In this document: positions 25,668 through 34,337 of the stretch, one piece after another | Position numbering within the stretch: the stretch's first letter is position 1 | How the letters are laid out: each line of letters opens with the position of its first letter | DNA from: GCA-2683135 sp964507445 | GTDB lineage: Bacteria > Planctomycetota > GCA-002687715 | Length of the DNA stretch: 64,000 bases | Assembly (NCBI GenBank): GCA_964507445.1 | Contig: CAZDQF010000008.1 | Span: 1-64,000, forward strand | Direction: 5' to 3' | Position numbers and translations under genes: made by a program | The notes under the pieces: model-generated | Seen by the model: the letters and a program-made list of their open reading frames with translations, nothing else | The model's database searches: none | What the model was told of the DNA's origin: nothing

Positions 25668-26580
25668 GAGGGTCGCCGGCGTCGATGGCCGCGTTCATGT
25701 GCTCCAGGATGACGAACACCCGGTCCCTGGTGATCTTCGCGCCGGGACCGTCCGCTTCCACCTTGTCTAGGGTGGCTCGGGCCAGCAGGACCGGGAGCGC
25801 GTTGAACGCGATCATGCCGCGGGGGGCCTGTGTCTCCTGCAGCAGTCGGGCGTAGACGGCGGCCTCATCCAGATCCCGTCGGGCGAGCTCGAACACCGCC
25901 GGTCTGGATGTGTCTCGCGGCAGATAGGTCCGGCCCTGTCGCCCATCGTCGTCCGAGTCCTTCAGGATGTTGACCAGCTGCAGCCCTTCGCCGAAGACTC
26001 GCGCCCGGTCTCGGAGCTCCCGGGCCCGTGACGCAGCCGGGGGGTATCCCAGCAGGTAGAGCTCGGTCAGCATCTCACCGACGATCCCGGCCACCACGTA
26101 GCAGTAGTCCTTCAGGTCCTGGAGGCTCTGGAGCCTCAGCTCGCCTTCCTCGGAGCCCCTCCTGACGAACCCGGCCATGCCGTCCGAGGTCCGGATCGTG
26201 TGTGACACGAGGTTGGCGCGAGCCTGCGGGCTCAGGGCCGCCAGGCAGTCGAAGATCCGCGGTGTCTCCGTCAACAGCTCCACGTAGCCCTCGTGCTCCA
26301 CGGGGCTCGCCTGGCACCACTGACCTGTCAGGCGCCGGACCTCGTCAGGGTCAGGAGAACGTAGCAGCTCGGAGAACTCATGGAGGGCGCGGACCCGCGC
26401 GGTTCGAGGCCACCTGGTGGCGTCTTCGAACGTGTCGGCGATGCGGAACAGCAGGTACGCGAGCGTGACCTCCCGGCGGGTGGGTTCGGGCAGCAACGGG
26501 ATGGAGAGGGCGAAGGTCCGGCTGGACCCGATCAACAGGCGATCAAGGACCTCGGCGTTCTCTTCCCTGGAGATCCTCAT
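25660..26580 (-). CDS. Squalene/phytoene synthase family protein
   Basis: The 306-residue protein joins two prenyl diphosphates head to head. The first Asp-rich motif is D-T-F-E-D and the second is in NILKDSDDDGRQGRTYLP. SSRTFALSIPLLP near the N-terminus is typical of the family. Residues alone do not decide between squalene (C30) and phytoene (C40) as product. The ATG at 26580 overlaps the kinase gene upstream by four bases (ATGA), so the longer frame is rejected. It closes the isoprenoid gene series and probably commits GGPP or FPP to a triterpenoid or carotenoid. No desaturase or cyclase gene lies nearby. Confidence 0.9.
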   Translation of the reverse strand: MRISREENAEVLDRLLIGSSRTFALSIPLLPEPTRREVTLAYLLFRIADTFEDATRWPRTARVRALHEFSELLRSPDPDEVRRLTGQWCQASPVEHEGYVELLTETPRIFDCLAALSPQARANLVSHTIRTSDGMAGFVRRGSEEGELRLQSLQDLKDYCYVVAGIVGEMLTELYLLGYPPAASRARELRDRARVFGEGLQLVNILKDSDDDGRQGRTYLPRDTSRPAVFELARRDLDEAAVYARLLQETQAPRGMIAFNALPVLLARATLDKVEADGPGAKITRDRVFVILEHMNAAIDAGDPPV

Positions 26581-27374
26581 CGTGCCCTCGTCCGCGCCAC
26601 CCGGGTGCCTCCGATCCGTTCGCCGGCCAGGGCTCGCAGGAGCGCCCCCGGAACCCGACCGTCGAGGAGCCACGACTCTACTCCCACGCGGGCCAGGGAG
26701 AGCGCCGTGTTGACCCTCAGGGACATGCCTCCGGTGACATCCGTGTCCTCGGAGCCCCCGACACTCCCGCGCCTGGACGCGGAGGAGATGGACGGCATGG
26801 TGCGCCCCTCCTCGTCGTAGACTCCGTCGGTGTTCCCAAGCCAGAGGGCTCGTCGTACACGGTGTCCCCTCGCGACCAGCCGCCGCGCCAGCTTGATGAA
26901 CACGGACTCCGTGGAGCAGATGGTGGCGAGGCCTGTGGAGTCCAGGACCACGTCGCCACCGGTCACGGGGGTGAGCCCAGCCGCCATGGCGTTGAGGAAC
27001 GGCGTGACATCCATGCGGGTCACCTTGCCTGTTCGTCCTGAGCAGTTGCTCGAGGGCAGCACGGAGAAGGGCGTGGCGCCGGCTTCCTCCAGCGCTGCGA
27101 CGACTTGCCGGTGGAGGTCGTGAGCGGCGCGTTGGACCGCCGCGGTGGCGGGGGCCTGATGTCGCGGGTTGCGGTAGTTCAGGAGGTCGTGGCGTTGCGC
27201 GGCCTGATGTCCGAAGGAGCCGCTGCCGTGGCCGACCACGACTCGGGCTCGGCAGCGTGCGGCGCCCTGTGCCAGCTCCGCGGCGAGGCGTTGAAGCTCC
27301 CCTCGTCGCACCGACGCCCGCCGGGACTTGTGGGTGATGAGGCTCCCGCCTAGCTTGAGGAACACCACATCCAT
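26577..27374 (-). CDS. Isopentenyl phosphate kinase
   Basis: The 265-residue member of the amino-acid-kinase fold phosphorylates isopentenyl phosphate to IPP. Diagnostic features are FLKLGGSLITHK at the N-terminus, GHGSGSFGH with the catalytic His that separates IPK from other family members, TPVTGGDVVLD, and DVTGGM near the C-terminus. It overlaps the decarboxylase gene by one base (TGATG) and the synthase gene by ATGA. IPK is rare in bacteria but is known with phosphomevalonate decarboxylase in Chloroflexota (Roseiflexus) and haloarchaea. Its presence here, with no phosphomevalonate kinase gene, points to the alternative mevalonate pathway. Confidence 0.9.
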   Translation of the reverse strand: MDVVFLKLGGSLITHKSRRASVRRGELQRLAAELAQGAARCRARVVVGHGSGSFGHQAAQRHDLLNYRNPRHQAPATAAVQRAAHDLHRQVVAALEEAGATPFSVLPSSNCSGRTGKVTRMDVTPFLNAMAAGLTPVTGGDVVLDSTGLATICSTESVFIKLARRLVARGHRVRRALWLGNTDGVYDEEGRTMPSISSASRRGSVGGSEDTDVTGGMSLRVNTALSLARVGVESWLLDGRVPGALLRALAGERIGGTRVARTRAR

Positions 27375-28375
27375 CAGAAGAGGTGCTCCGGTTCGGGGCG
27401 CGGCCCGTCGCCTCTCCGATCGCGGATGACTCCGTGGACGAGAGGCAATGCGGAGACCTCGTCCGCGACCCGTGCCTCGGACTCCGGCGTGCAGATCACG
27501 TGTACGTTGGCCCCTGCATCCATGGTGAAGGCGCAGTCCAGACCATGGCGCTCCCGTAGCTCACGTACGCAGCGGATCACCTCGAGGGTGCCCGGGTTCC
27601 AGTAGAAGATCGGTGGGGTCGAAGACATGGCGATGAGGTGCAGCTCCGTGGCTTCTTCCTCCGTGATCTCCGCCAGGGCGCGAAAGTCCCGCGCTCCCAG
27701 GGCCGCGGTCAGGGCCTGCGTCCTCTCCGGCAGAGCCGCCAGGCGAGCGGCGTAGTGGCGACTGGTGGGAGCCCGTTGGTGACCATCCAGGGAGGACACG
27801 TCCTTGGGACCGGACTGGACCAGGGCGATGACGTCCCGCAGCCCCCAGTCCAGATCCAGCTGCTCCGCCGGGCCGTGGTCGTCCTCCGAACGAGCCGGCC
27901 AGATGACGAATCCGCCCATCATGGAGCGGGTGGCGGACCCGGATCCGGAGAGCCGTGCGCGCACGGACAACTCCTCCGGTGAGCCTGGGACCTCCGCTGC
28001 GGCGGAGACGGCGTGGGCCAGGGCGGCGAAACCGGAGGCTGAAGAGGCGATCCCCGCGTCGCTGGGGAAGCTGTTGCTCGTTACGGCTTCGACTCGTCCC
28101 CGGAATCCGAGGCGATCCCTCAGCCGGGATGTGTGCTCCTGGAAGCGGCGCTGGAACGACGGAGGAGGGGTGACGTCCTCGCCATCCTGACCTCGCAGGC
28201 GGATGACGTCGGTGCCCGCCTCTTCCGTCAGCCGTACGGTCGTGGTGGAGCGGCAGACCTCCAGGGTCATGGATATGGAGGCGTTCTGGGGGATCGCCGC
28301 GTCCAGGTCCCGGGCGCCCCAGTACTTGATGAGAGCGATGTTGGAGGGGGCGCTGGACGTGGCCTTCCGGCTCAC
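27374..28375 (-). CDS. Mevalonate mono- or diphosphate decarboxylase (probably phosphomevalonate decarboxylase)
   Basis: This 333-residue GHMP-superfamily protein has SNIALIKYWG, SFPSDAGIASSASGFAAL and GSGSATRSMMGG, all typical of the diphosphomevalonate decarboxylase fold, and a late Asp in FTMDAGANVH. The usual Lys after YWG is Ala (YWGARD). The GTG start at 28375 overlaps the mevalonate kinase stop as GTGA, so the longer frame starting at 28432 is rejected. In the classical pathway this enzyme uses mevalonate 5-diphosphate. Because the next gene is isopentenyl phosphate kinase and no phosphomevalonate kinase is present, the likely substrate is mevalonate 5-phosphate, giving isopentenyl phosphate. 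Substrate choice is inference from context. Confidence 0.85.
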   Translation of the reverse strand: MSRKATSSAPSNIALIKYWGARDLDAAIPQNASISMTLEVCRSTTTVRLTEEAGTDVIRLRGQDGEDVTPPPSFQRRFQEHTSRLRDRLGFRGRVEAVTSNSFPSDAGIASSASGFAALAHAVSAAAEVPGSPEELSVRARLSGSGSATRSMMGGFVIWPARSEDDHGPAEQLDLDWGLRDVIALVQSGPKDVSSLDGHQRAPTSRHYAARLAALPERTQALTAALGARDFRALAEITEEEATELHLIAMSSTPPIFYWNPGTLEVIRCVRELRERHGLDCAFTMDAGANVHVICTPESEARVADEVSALPLVHGVIRDRRGDGPRPEPEHLF

Positions 28376-29463
28376 GCGGTCTTCTCGGAACGCAACCCGT
28401 CGGAGCCGATGCGGACCGGCAACTGGAGCCATCCAGAGAGGAAACCGGCGATGCGTTCGGGGTGCGGGTGGTAGACGAGGATGGAGCCGCTGCCGTCGCC
28501 CGTGAGCGCCCCGGCGCCGGAGATCTTCGCGGCACCGCCGGACGCCTCGATGCGACGGATGATCCGTCGGACCGGCTCCGGGACGACCCCGAGCTCTTCC
28601 AGGGCGGCCTCCGCCTGCATGATCAGGGCGATCAACAGCGACGGCTCGTTCTCGCTCCCCATGAGGAGACTCTTGAGTTCGTGGGTGGCCCGGTCGATGC
28701 GCTCGAGGACCCCTTTGAATCGCTGATGGGCACGATCGATGCGCTTGCGGACGGCTGCGACCAGGACGCCGGTGGACTCCGCGGGGTGGCCGGAGTGGAA
28801 GACCTTGAGGCCGTCGAGCAGGGGAGAGCGAGCGTCGATCTCCTCCAGCTCCAACTCGCCGCCGTCGTTACGTTGCGCCCACAGGAGCCCGCCGCGGATC
28901 ACGGCGTTGTTGTCCACGCCGGAGGGGGCGCCATGTTGCCGTTGCTCGACCGTCAGAGAGATGCGATCCAGCAGGTCCTGGCTGTCTTCGAGGCCGTTGA
29001 CCTTGAGGTAGGCGGCGGCGACGCCGACGGCGAGAGCCGCCGAGCTCCCGAAGCCCGACCCCGCCGGCAGCTTGGACTCCACCCGAAGGTCCACGCCCCG
29101 TCGCGGGATCTCCTGGCCGAGTCGTGCGGTCTCGCCGAGGGTGATCAGGACGAGACGTTCCGGCGGCCCTTCGAGGGGGCGGTAGTCCGCGGCCCCCGGC
29201 GCACCGGACTCGAAGGCCTTGGCCCAGTGCTCGCGGCAAGCGGTGGCGTACCGGTCGATCTGGCCCCAGTCGGTCTCCGTAGCGTGTTCGAGGACCGGAA
29301 GGTCGAGGCTGACGCGGTCGTCCTGACGGAGCGAGGCCGTGACCTGCAGTCGCAGGTCGATGGTCGCGACCACGGCCGGGTGTCCGTATACCACGGCGTG
29401 TTCACCCATGAGGATGACCTTCCCGGGGGCGGAGACGACGGTCTGTTGCACGGTCTCGGGCAT
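28372..29463 (-). CDS. Mevalonate kinase
   Basis: The 363-residue GHMP kinase has VSAPGKVILMGEHAVVYG at the N-terminus, the phosphate loop LPAGSGFGSSAALAVG, GVDNNAVIRGG with the catalytic Asp region, and a C-terminal KISGAGALTGDGSGSI loop. These are mevalonate-kinase signatures. It converts mevalonate and ATP to mevalonate 5-phosphate. The ATG at 29463 lies 16 bases after the HMG-CoA reductase stop. A longer upstream frame overlaps that gene and is low-complexity, so it is rejected. It is coupled to the decarboxylase by GTGA. A mevalonate 3-kinase role, as in Thermoplasma, is unlikely given the canonical motifs. Confidence 0.9.
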   Translation of the reverse strand: MPETVQQTVVSAPGKVILMGEHAVVYGHPAVVATIDLRLQVTASLRQDDRVSLDLPVLEHATETDWGQIDRYATACREHWAKAFESGAPGAADYRPLEGPPERLVLITLGETARLGQEIPRRGVDLRVESKLPAGSGFGSSAALAVGVAAAYLKVNGLEDSQDLLDRISLTVEQRQHGAPSGVDNNAVIRGGLLWAQRNDGGELELEEIDARSPLLDGLKVFHSGHPAESTGVLVAAVRKRIDRAHQRFKGVLERIDRATHELKSLLMGSENEPSLLIALIMQAEAALEELGVVPEPVRRIIRRIEASGGAAKISGAGALTGDGSGSILVYHPHPERIAGFLSGWLQLPVRIGSDGLRSEKTA

Positions 29464-29479
29464 GTGTCGTGGTCCGGAT

Positions 29480-30793
29480 TCAGGCTTCGTTGGGGTCGGC
29501 CTGGGTGCCCGGGAAGGGCGTCCCCGGGCTGGGGTTGTGGGGCTTGCCGCGGGCGAGCCGCTGGTGTGCACGGGCCAGATCGTTGGAGGTGAACGCGGCC
29601 ATGAGGGACAGCTCGCCCGCGAGGACCGCTCCCGCCAGGATCTCCCCGAGGCGGTTGGCGGCGGCTCCCGGGGCCTCCGGGTCCGGGGCGACGTTCAGCA
29701 CGCGCAGGGCCTCGGCCTGGGTGTTGAGCGAGGTGCCGCCGCCGATGGCACCGAGAGGAATGTCCGGAAGGAAGATGGACATGTATGCGTCCTCACCCCG
29801 GGCCTCGATGTTGGTGATACCCACGGAGCCGCCTACCACGTGAGCCACATCCTGACCGGTGGCGATGAAGAAGGCGGCGACGACATTGGCGAAGTGAGCG
29901 TTGAAGCCCAGCGAGCCCGATGCGATGGAGCCCAGCAGGTTCTTCCGATAGCACACCTCCGCGAGCGCGGTGGCGTTGGTCTTGAGGACCTCGCGGAGCA
30001 CCTCCTCCTCCAGGACGACCTCCGCGTGGAGCCGCTTGCCCCGCCCCTCCTGCCAGTTGACCGCAGAGGGCTTCTTGTCGACACAGTAGTTGCCGGAGAG
30101 GGCGATGCACTCGACCCCGGTGCGTGGTGCGATGAGCTTCCGGCAGACACGCTCCGACGCGATGGTGGCCATGTTCATGCCCATGGCGTCGCCGGAGGAG
30201 AACCTGAAGCGGAGCCACACTGAAGTGCCGAAGGCGTATGGCTTCACGTCCAGGAGCTTCAGGTGACGGCTGGTGCCTTCCGCGAGCTCCTTGATGTCGC
30301 CCTCGTGTGCTCTGATCCAGGCCAGGAACTCCTGGGTCTGCGCCATGCTCTCGGTGCGGAACACGGGGGCCCGAGTCATCCCCGAGTCCTCCACGAACAC
30401 ACGGGCGCCGCCGGCGGCGCTGATCGCCGCGCAGCCACGGTTGACGCTGGCGACCAGGGCCCCTTCCGTGGTCGCCAGGGGGACGTAGACGTCTCCGTCC
30501 GTGTGCTTGCCGTGGACCGGGAGCGGTCCCGCGATGCCGATGGGGACCTGAGCGACGCCGATCATGTTCTCGCAGTTGCGCCGGGACGCGGTCTCAACAT
30601 CCATGGAGAAGCGCGCGATGTCCTCGAACTCGACCCCTGTCAGCTGTTCGAGGGCTGCGCGGCGGATCTCCGCAGCCTCGGCACCGGAGAGGTCCGCGGG
30701 TAGATCGTGAAACCGCAGACGGCCGTCGACCAGGGCCTTGATCATCTCCTCCCGGGCGTTCGAGGGTTGCGCAGCGGTGTTCGGTTCGCTCAT
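29480..30793 (-). CDS. Hydroxymethylglutaryl-CoA reductase, class I type
   Basis: The 437-residue soluble enzyme reduces HMG-CoA to mevalonate. Visible motifs are ENMIG, the catalytic-Glu segment TTEGALVAS, SSGDAMGMNM with the cofactor loop, DKKPSAVNW with the catalytic Lys, GAIGGGT, and the C-terminal catalytic His in LARAHQRLAR. The DKKP and DAMGMN forms are those of class I (archaeal and eukaryotic type, NADPH-dependent) rather than the bacterial class II enzymes. It has no membrane domain. Translation is coupled to the IPP isomerase gene by ATGA. A class I enzyme with an IPK-type route suggests a cluster of archaeal-like character. Confidence 0.93.
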   Translation of the reverse strand: MSEPNTAAQPSNAREEMIKALVDGRLRFHDLPADLSGAEAAEIRRAALEQLTGVEFEDIARFSMDVETASRRNCENMIGVAQVPIGIAGPLPVHGKHTDGDVYVPLATTEGALVASVNRGCAAISAAGGARVFVEDSGMTRAPVFRTESMAQTQEFLAWIRAHEGDIKELAEGTSRHLKLLDVKPYAFGTSVWLRFRFSSGDAMGMNMATIASERVCRKLIAPRTGVECIALSGNYCVDKKPSAVNWQEGRGKRLHAEVVLEEEVLREVLKTNATALAEVCYRKNLLGSIASGSLGFNAHFANVVAAFFIATGQDVAHVVGGSVGITNIEARGEDAYMSIFLPDIPLGAIGGGTSLNTQAEALRVLNVAPDPEAPGAAANRLGEILAGAVLAGELSLMAAFTSNDLARAHQRLARGKPHNPSPGTPFPGTQADPNEA

Positions 30794-31824
30794 TTCGGCT
30801 CTTTCTTTACCAGCCGTGTTCGTCGCAGGTCACGGAGGGTGCGGGCGCCGGTGCAGAACATGGCGATCCGTAGCTCCTCCACGAACTGCTCTATGCGGGA
30901 GATCACCCGCTCCGGTGATTCTACGGCGGCTCGCAGGAACGGGTAGGCCGCGCCCCCAAGATCCGCGCCCAGGGCCAGGGCTTTGGCCACATCCAGCCCG
31001 TTTCGGATGCCCCCGCTACCGATCACCGTAACCCCCGGGATGCCTGCCACGGCGATGATGCTGTCCGGCGTCGGGACGCCCCATTCGGCGAACACCTCAC
31101 CCAGGTCCGGTTCGCCGGCCCGCTGGGCTTCGATGCGGGCCCAGGAGGTGCCCCCCAGCCCCGCCGTATCGAGGCAGGTGATCCCTCGCTGCGCCAGCAC
31201 GCGCCCCACGTCGGCCGAGAGTCCGCAGCCGATCTCCTTGACGATGGTGGGGACGGACAGCCCCTCCGCCACGGTCCCGATCTTGTCCGTCAAGCCCGAA
31301 AAATCGCATTGGCCTTCGGGCTGAATGGCCTCCTGGAGCGGATTCAGATGCAGCGCGAGGCCGTCCGCCGCGATCATGTCGACGCAGGCCTGACACTCCT
31401 CCAGGCCGTACCCGTAGTTCAACTGGACGGCGCCGATGTTGCCGATGAGGGCTGCGGTGGGGGCGACATCGCGGACCTGGAAGGTGGAGGCCTGGGCCGG
31501 GTCCTCCAGCGCCTTGCGCTGAGAGCCGACACCCACGGCGACGCCGCAGTGTTCCGCGGCGATGGCCAGATTCTGGTTGATGCGGTCGGCTGCTTCCGTA
31601 CCTCCGGTCATGCAGGACAGCAGCAGGGGAGCACGTAGCTCCTTTCCGAGGAACGTCACGGAAGTGTCCACGGCGTCCCGGTCGAACTCCGGCAAGGCGA
31701 CGTGCTCGAACCTCCACTCGTCCCAGAAGCAATGACGCAACTGCATCCGTTCCTCCAGGGCGAGGCGGATGTGCTCTGCCTTGCGGTCGCGAGCGAGGAC
31801 GTCTGGTTCTTGTTCGGAGTTCAT
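30790..31824 (-). CDS. fni: Type 2 isopentenyl-diphosphate delta-isomerase (FMN)
   Basis: The 344-residue TIM-barrel flavoprotein interconverts IPP and DMAPP. Signatures include MTGGTEAADRINQNLA, GVGSQRKALED, IGNIGAVQLNYGYG, HLNPLQEAIQPEG with the catalytic Gln/Glu, VKEIGCGLS, DTAGLGGTSWARIE and SGGIRNGLDVAKALALGA for FMN phosphate binding. The ATG at 31824 is preferred over an upstream start that adds a basic 12-residue tail. The gene overlaps HMG-CoA reductase by ATGA. Together with the kinase and decarboxylase genes it supplies both C5 units for prenyl chain synthesis. Confidence 0.93.
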   Translation of the reverse strand: MNSEQEPDVLARDRKAEHIRLALEERMQLRHCFWDEWRFEHVALPEFDRDAVDTSVTFLGKELRAPLLLSCMTGGTEAADRINQNLAIAAEHCGVAVGVGSQRKALEDPAQASTFQVRDVAPTAALIGNIGAVQLNYGYGLEECQACVDMIAADGLALHLNPLQEAIQPEGQCDFSGLTDKIGTVAEGLSVPTIVKEIGCGLSADVGRVLAQRGITCLDTAGLGGTSWARIEAQRAGEPDLGEVFAEWGVPTPDSIIAVAGIPGVTVIGSGGIRNGLDVAKALALGADLGGAAYPFLRAAVESPERVISRIEQFVEELRIAMFCTGARTLRDLRRTRLVKKEPK

Positions 31825-31962
31825 GGGAGCGCGCAACTTCTTGCTGTGCCTACACTTCACTAATACCTGTGGGTGCGCTCCGATTCAACGTCCAGGGCCC
31901 GTGGAGACGGGTGGAGCCCCTGCGCCAGGGGGCGGTTCGGCTCCGGTTGAGCGGCCGAGCCG

Positions 31963-33051
31963 TCAACTGCGACGATCGCCCAGGTAGCTGATAAGGCCCT
32001 CCAGGGCTTCGTATCCCTCTGGTTCCAGGCGGCCTTCCACCGCTCGGAGGGCTTCCTCGGACCGGATGAGTCGTTCGGACACCATGCCTTCGACCGCGGC
32101 GCGGGCGCCCAGCGCCTCGAGGAGGTCGCAGGTCCGGGCCAGCTCCCCCTCCGAGAGCTCAGGATCGCCGAGCGCCCCGTGGATCACCTGGGCCTGGGAG
32201 GGGCTCGCCTGGCGCAGCGCGTGGTAGATGATGAAGGTGAACTTGCCTTCCGTGATGTCGCCGCCCACGGGTTTTCCCACCGCTGCTTCGTCGCCGAAGG
32301 TCCCCAGGAGATCGTCCCTCAACTGAAAGGCCTCGCCCAGGGCGGCGCCGTACCTGGCCAGGTGTTCGAGGACATCCGCCTTGGCGCCGGCCAGCGCGGC
32401 CCCCAGTTGGAGCGGCCTCTCCACGGTGTAGCAGCCCGACTTGAGCCGGAGCACGCGGGCCAGGTCCTGCTCATCCGCTTCCCGGCGTGCGGCGGCGCGC
32501 ATCTCCAGGTGCTGCCCCCAGATGACCTCCTGGCACATCCCGAAGAACAGGCCGCTGAGCTGGCGGGCCTGCTCCGATTCCAACCCTGCGAGGGCCATGG
32601 TGGTGGCCTCGCTGGCCCAGGATCCGGCGAGATCGCCGGCCAGGATGGCCACGGAGCGGCCATAGTCCTGCGAGTCTCCCGACCAGCGGTGCCGTGCGTG
32701 GAGGTCCTGGAACTCCACGTGGGCGGTGGGCTCCCCGCGCCGGACGCTGGCGTGGTCCATGATGTCGTCGTGGACGAGGAGGTAGGTGTGCAGGAACTCG
32801 CAGGCCATGGCCAGCAGCATGGCGCGGTCGCCGTGGGAGCCGCCGCAGGCCTGGTGCCCAAACCAGACGATGGCAGGCCGTACCCGCTTGCCTCCGGAGT
32901 CAACCAGCCGGGACACGGCCTCCACCAGCTCGCCGCCTTCGGTGCCGCTGTCCACGGCGAGCCCCCGGCGCTCGGCGATCCAGCTCTTCAGCGCGGCGTC
33001 ACAGCTGGCGCGAAATCCGTCCATGGATGCCTGGAAGGTAGGGCCGCTCAT
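31963..33051 (-). CDS. Polyprenyl (probably geranylgeranyl) diphosphate synthase
   Basis: The 362-residue all-helical trans-prenyl synthase has the first Asp-rich motif in LLVHDDIMDHAS, the second in FQLRDDLLGTFGD, and GGKRVRP near the N-terminus. Phe and Leu upstream of the first motif (CEFLHTYLLVHDD) fit a medium-chain product such as FPP or GGPP. The start ATG at 33051 removes a seven-residue extension. A 138-base gap separates it from the isomerase gene, so it may have its own transcript while still preceding the isoprenoid series on the same strand. Its product is probably the substrate of the squalene/phytoene synthase. Confidence 0.9.
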   Translation of the reverse strand: MSGPTFQASMDGFRASCDAALKSWIAERRGLAVDSGTEGGELVEAVSRLVDSGGKRVRPAIVWFGHQACGGSHGDRAMLLAMACEFLHTYLLVHDDIMDHASVRRGEPTAHVEFQDLHARHRWSGDSQDYGRSVAILAGDLAGSWASEATTMALAGLESEQARQLSGLFFGMCQEVIWGQHLEMRAAARREADEQDLARVLRLKSGCYTVERPLQLGAALAGAKADVLEHLARYGAALGEAFQLRDDLLGTFGDEAAVGKPVGGDITEGKFTFIIYHALRQASPSQAQVIHGALGDPELSEGELARTCDLLEALGARAAVEGMVSERLIRSEEALRAVEGRLEPEGYEALEGLISYLGDRRS

Positions 33052-33179
33052 ATCGTCGTGGTGATAGCACAATGCCCGTGGGGCCGCAGCGGGTAGGGGC
33101 CCTCGGGGCGCTCGCGAGCGGCCCCGTGGTCGCCGTCAATCCTGACTCTGCGGCCCGGCACATCGGGCACCCCTGGTGT

Positions 33180-33185
33180 TAGTCT
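33180..33185 (+). promoter_or_regulatory. -10 box TAGTCT before the aquaporin gene
   Basis: TAGTCT lies ten bases before the ATG at 33196, in the 144-base gap divergent from the prenyl synthase. It implies a leader of only a few bases. Confidence 0.45.
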
Positions 33186-33195
33186 CTCGCCACTC

Positions 33196-33861
33196 ATGAC
33201 CATCAGTAGGAGATTCACCTGCGAACTCGTCGGGACCGCCGGCCTGCTCCTGTCCATCGTCGGGTCTGGGATGGCGGCCTCGCGCATGGAGGATGGCGAC
33301 GCCGTCACCTTGCTGATCCACTCCCTGGTGGTGGGGCTGTCCCTGGTGGCCCTGATCCTCGCCCTGGGGTCGTGGTCGAGCCACTTCAACCCGGTGGTGA
33401 CCCTGGCGTTGTGGGCATGGGGGGCGGTGCCCGGTCGTGATGTGGCGCCGCTCATCCTGGCGCAGCTCCTCGGCGCGGTGATCGGGGTCATGTCGGCGCA
33501 CCTGATGTTCGAGGAGCCTGCCCTGACGATCGGAGACAAGGGACGGGGTGGCGCAGCCTTCTTCCTCTCTGAGCTGGTGGCCACGTTCGGCCTGTTGATG
33601 GTCATTCGGGGATGCGAGCGCCGGCCTCCGGAGGTGGTGGCTTACGCAGTCGGTGTCTACATCACGGCGGCTATCTGGTTCACCCCTTCCGATGCGTTCG
33701 CCAACCCGGCGGTGACCGTGGCCCGGGCGTTCACCGATACCTGGTGCTCCATCGCACCGGCGGACGTGGGGGCGTTTGTCGTCGCCCAGTGTCTCGGCGC
33801 CGGCGCGGCGGTCTTCTTGATGAAGTGGCTGGAACGGCCGACCAAGGAGGGTGCCCCGTGA
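33196..33861 (+). CDS. Aquaporin/MIP-family channel paired with arsenate reductase
   Basis: The 221-residue membrane protein has six hydrophobic segments. The two aquaporin boxes are HFNPVVTL (NPV in place of NPA) and FANPAVTV. The altered first box and lack of typical water-channel residues suggest an aquaglyceroporin-like pore. It shares a GTGA overlap with an ArsC-type arsenate reductase gene. In Sinorhizobium meliloti the channel AqpS takes the place of an ArsB pump and lets arsenite out after ArsC has made it, so the same detoxification role is likely here. No arsR regulator gene is adjacent. Confidence 0.85.
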   Translation: MTISRRFTCELVGTAGLLLSIVGSGMAASRMEDGDAVTLLIHSLVVGLSLVALILALGSWSSHFNPVVTLALWAWGAVPGRDVAPLILAQLLGAVIGVMSAHLMFEEPALTIGDKGRGGAAFFLSELVATFGLLMVIRGCERRPPEVVAYAVGVYITAAIWFTPSDAFANPAVTVARAFTDTWCSIAPADVGAFVVAQCLGAGAAVFLMKWLERPTKEGAP

Positions 33862-34274
33862 GGACCTATGTCTTCGCTTGTGTGCATAACGCCGGTCGAT
33901 CGCAGATGGCGGCGGCGTTCTTCAACGAGCTGGCGGACCCGGCGATGGCGCGGGCGATCTCCGCTGGAACGGCGCCTTCGGATCGGGTTCATCCGGAGGT
34001 GTTGGAGGCCATGTCTGACCTGGGAATCGACCTGTCCTCAGCGACCCCGCAGCGACTCACCGCCGAGCTCGCTTCGGGAGCGGAGGTGGTGGTGACCATG
34101 GGATGCGGGGAGGCCTGCCCGGCGTTGCCAGGTCTGCGCGTGGAGGACTGGCCCTTGGCGGACCCGAAGGGCCAGAGCAGAGACGACGTGGCCCGCATCC
34201 GTGACGCGGTGCGTGATCGGGTGACCGAGTTTCTCCGTCGGGAGGGCGTCGGCGTGAGAGGTGGTCGCGCCTGA
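33858..34274 (+). CDS. arsC: Arsenate reductase, low-molecular-weight phosphatase type
   Basis: The 138-residue protein starts at a GTG overlapping the channel gene. The phosphatase-type P-loop is C-V-H-N-A-G-R-S, the C-x5-R form of thioredoxin- or mycothiol-linked arsenate reductases. Two further Cys in GCGEACP and the WPLADPKGQ Asp loop complete the site. It reduces arsenate to arsenite in the cytoplasm. A tyrosine phosphatase role is possible by fold, but the extra Cys pair and the aquaporin neighbour favour arsenate. A longer in-frame extension upstream overlaps the channel gene and is rejected. Confidence 0.87.
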   Translation: MRTYVFACVHNAGRSQMAAAFFNELADPAMARAISAGTAPSDRVHPEVLEAMSDLGIDLSSATPQRLTAELASGAEVVVTMGCGEACPALPGLRVEDWPLADPKGQSRDDVARIRDAVRDRVTEFLRREGVGVRGGRA

Positions 34275-34325
34275 CCGGGCCGCGGGCGTTGTCCTGATGC
34301 CCGGCTCAACCCCGCAGATAGCTGT

Positions 34326-34331
34326 TAGTCT
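34326..34331 (+). promoter_or_regulatory. -10 box TAGTCT, six bases before a GTG start
   Basis: TAGTCT is followed by six bases and then GTG at 34338, with no ribosome site between. The spacing equals that at 19504 and fits leaderless transcription. Confidence 0.5.
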
Positions 34332-34337
34332 GCGGCC

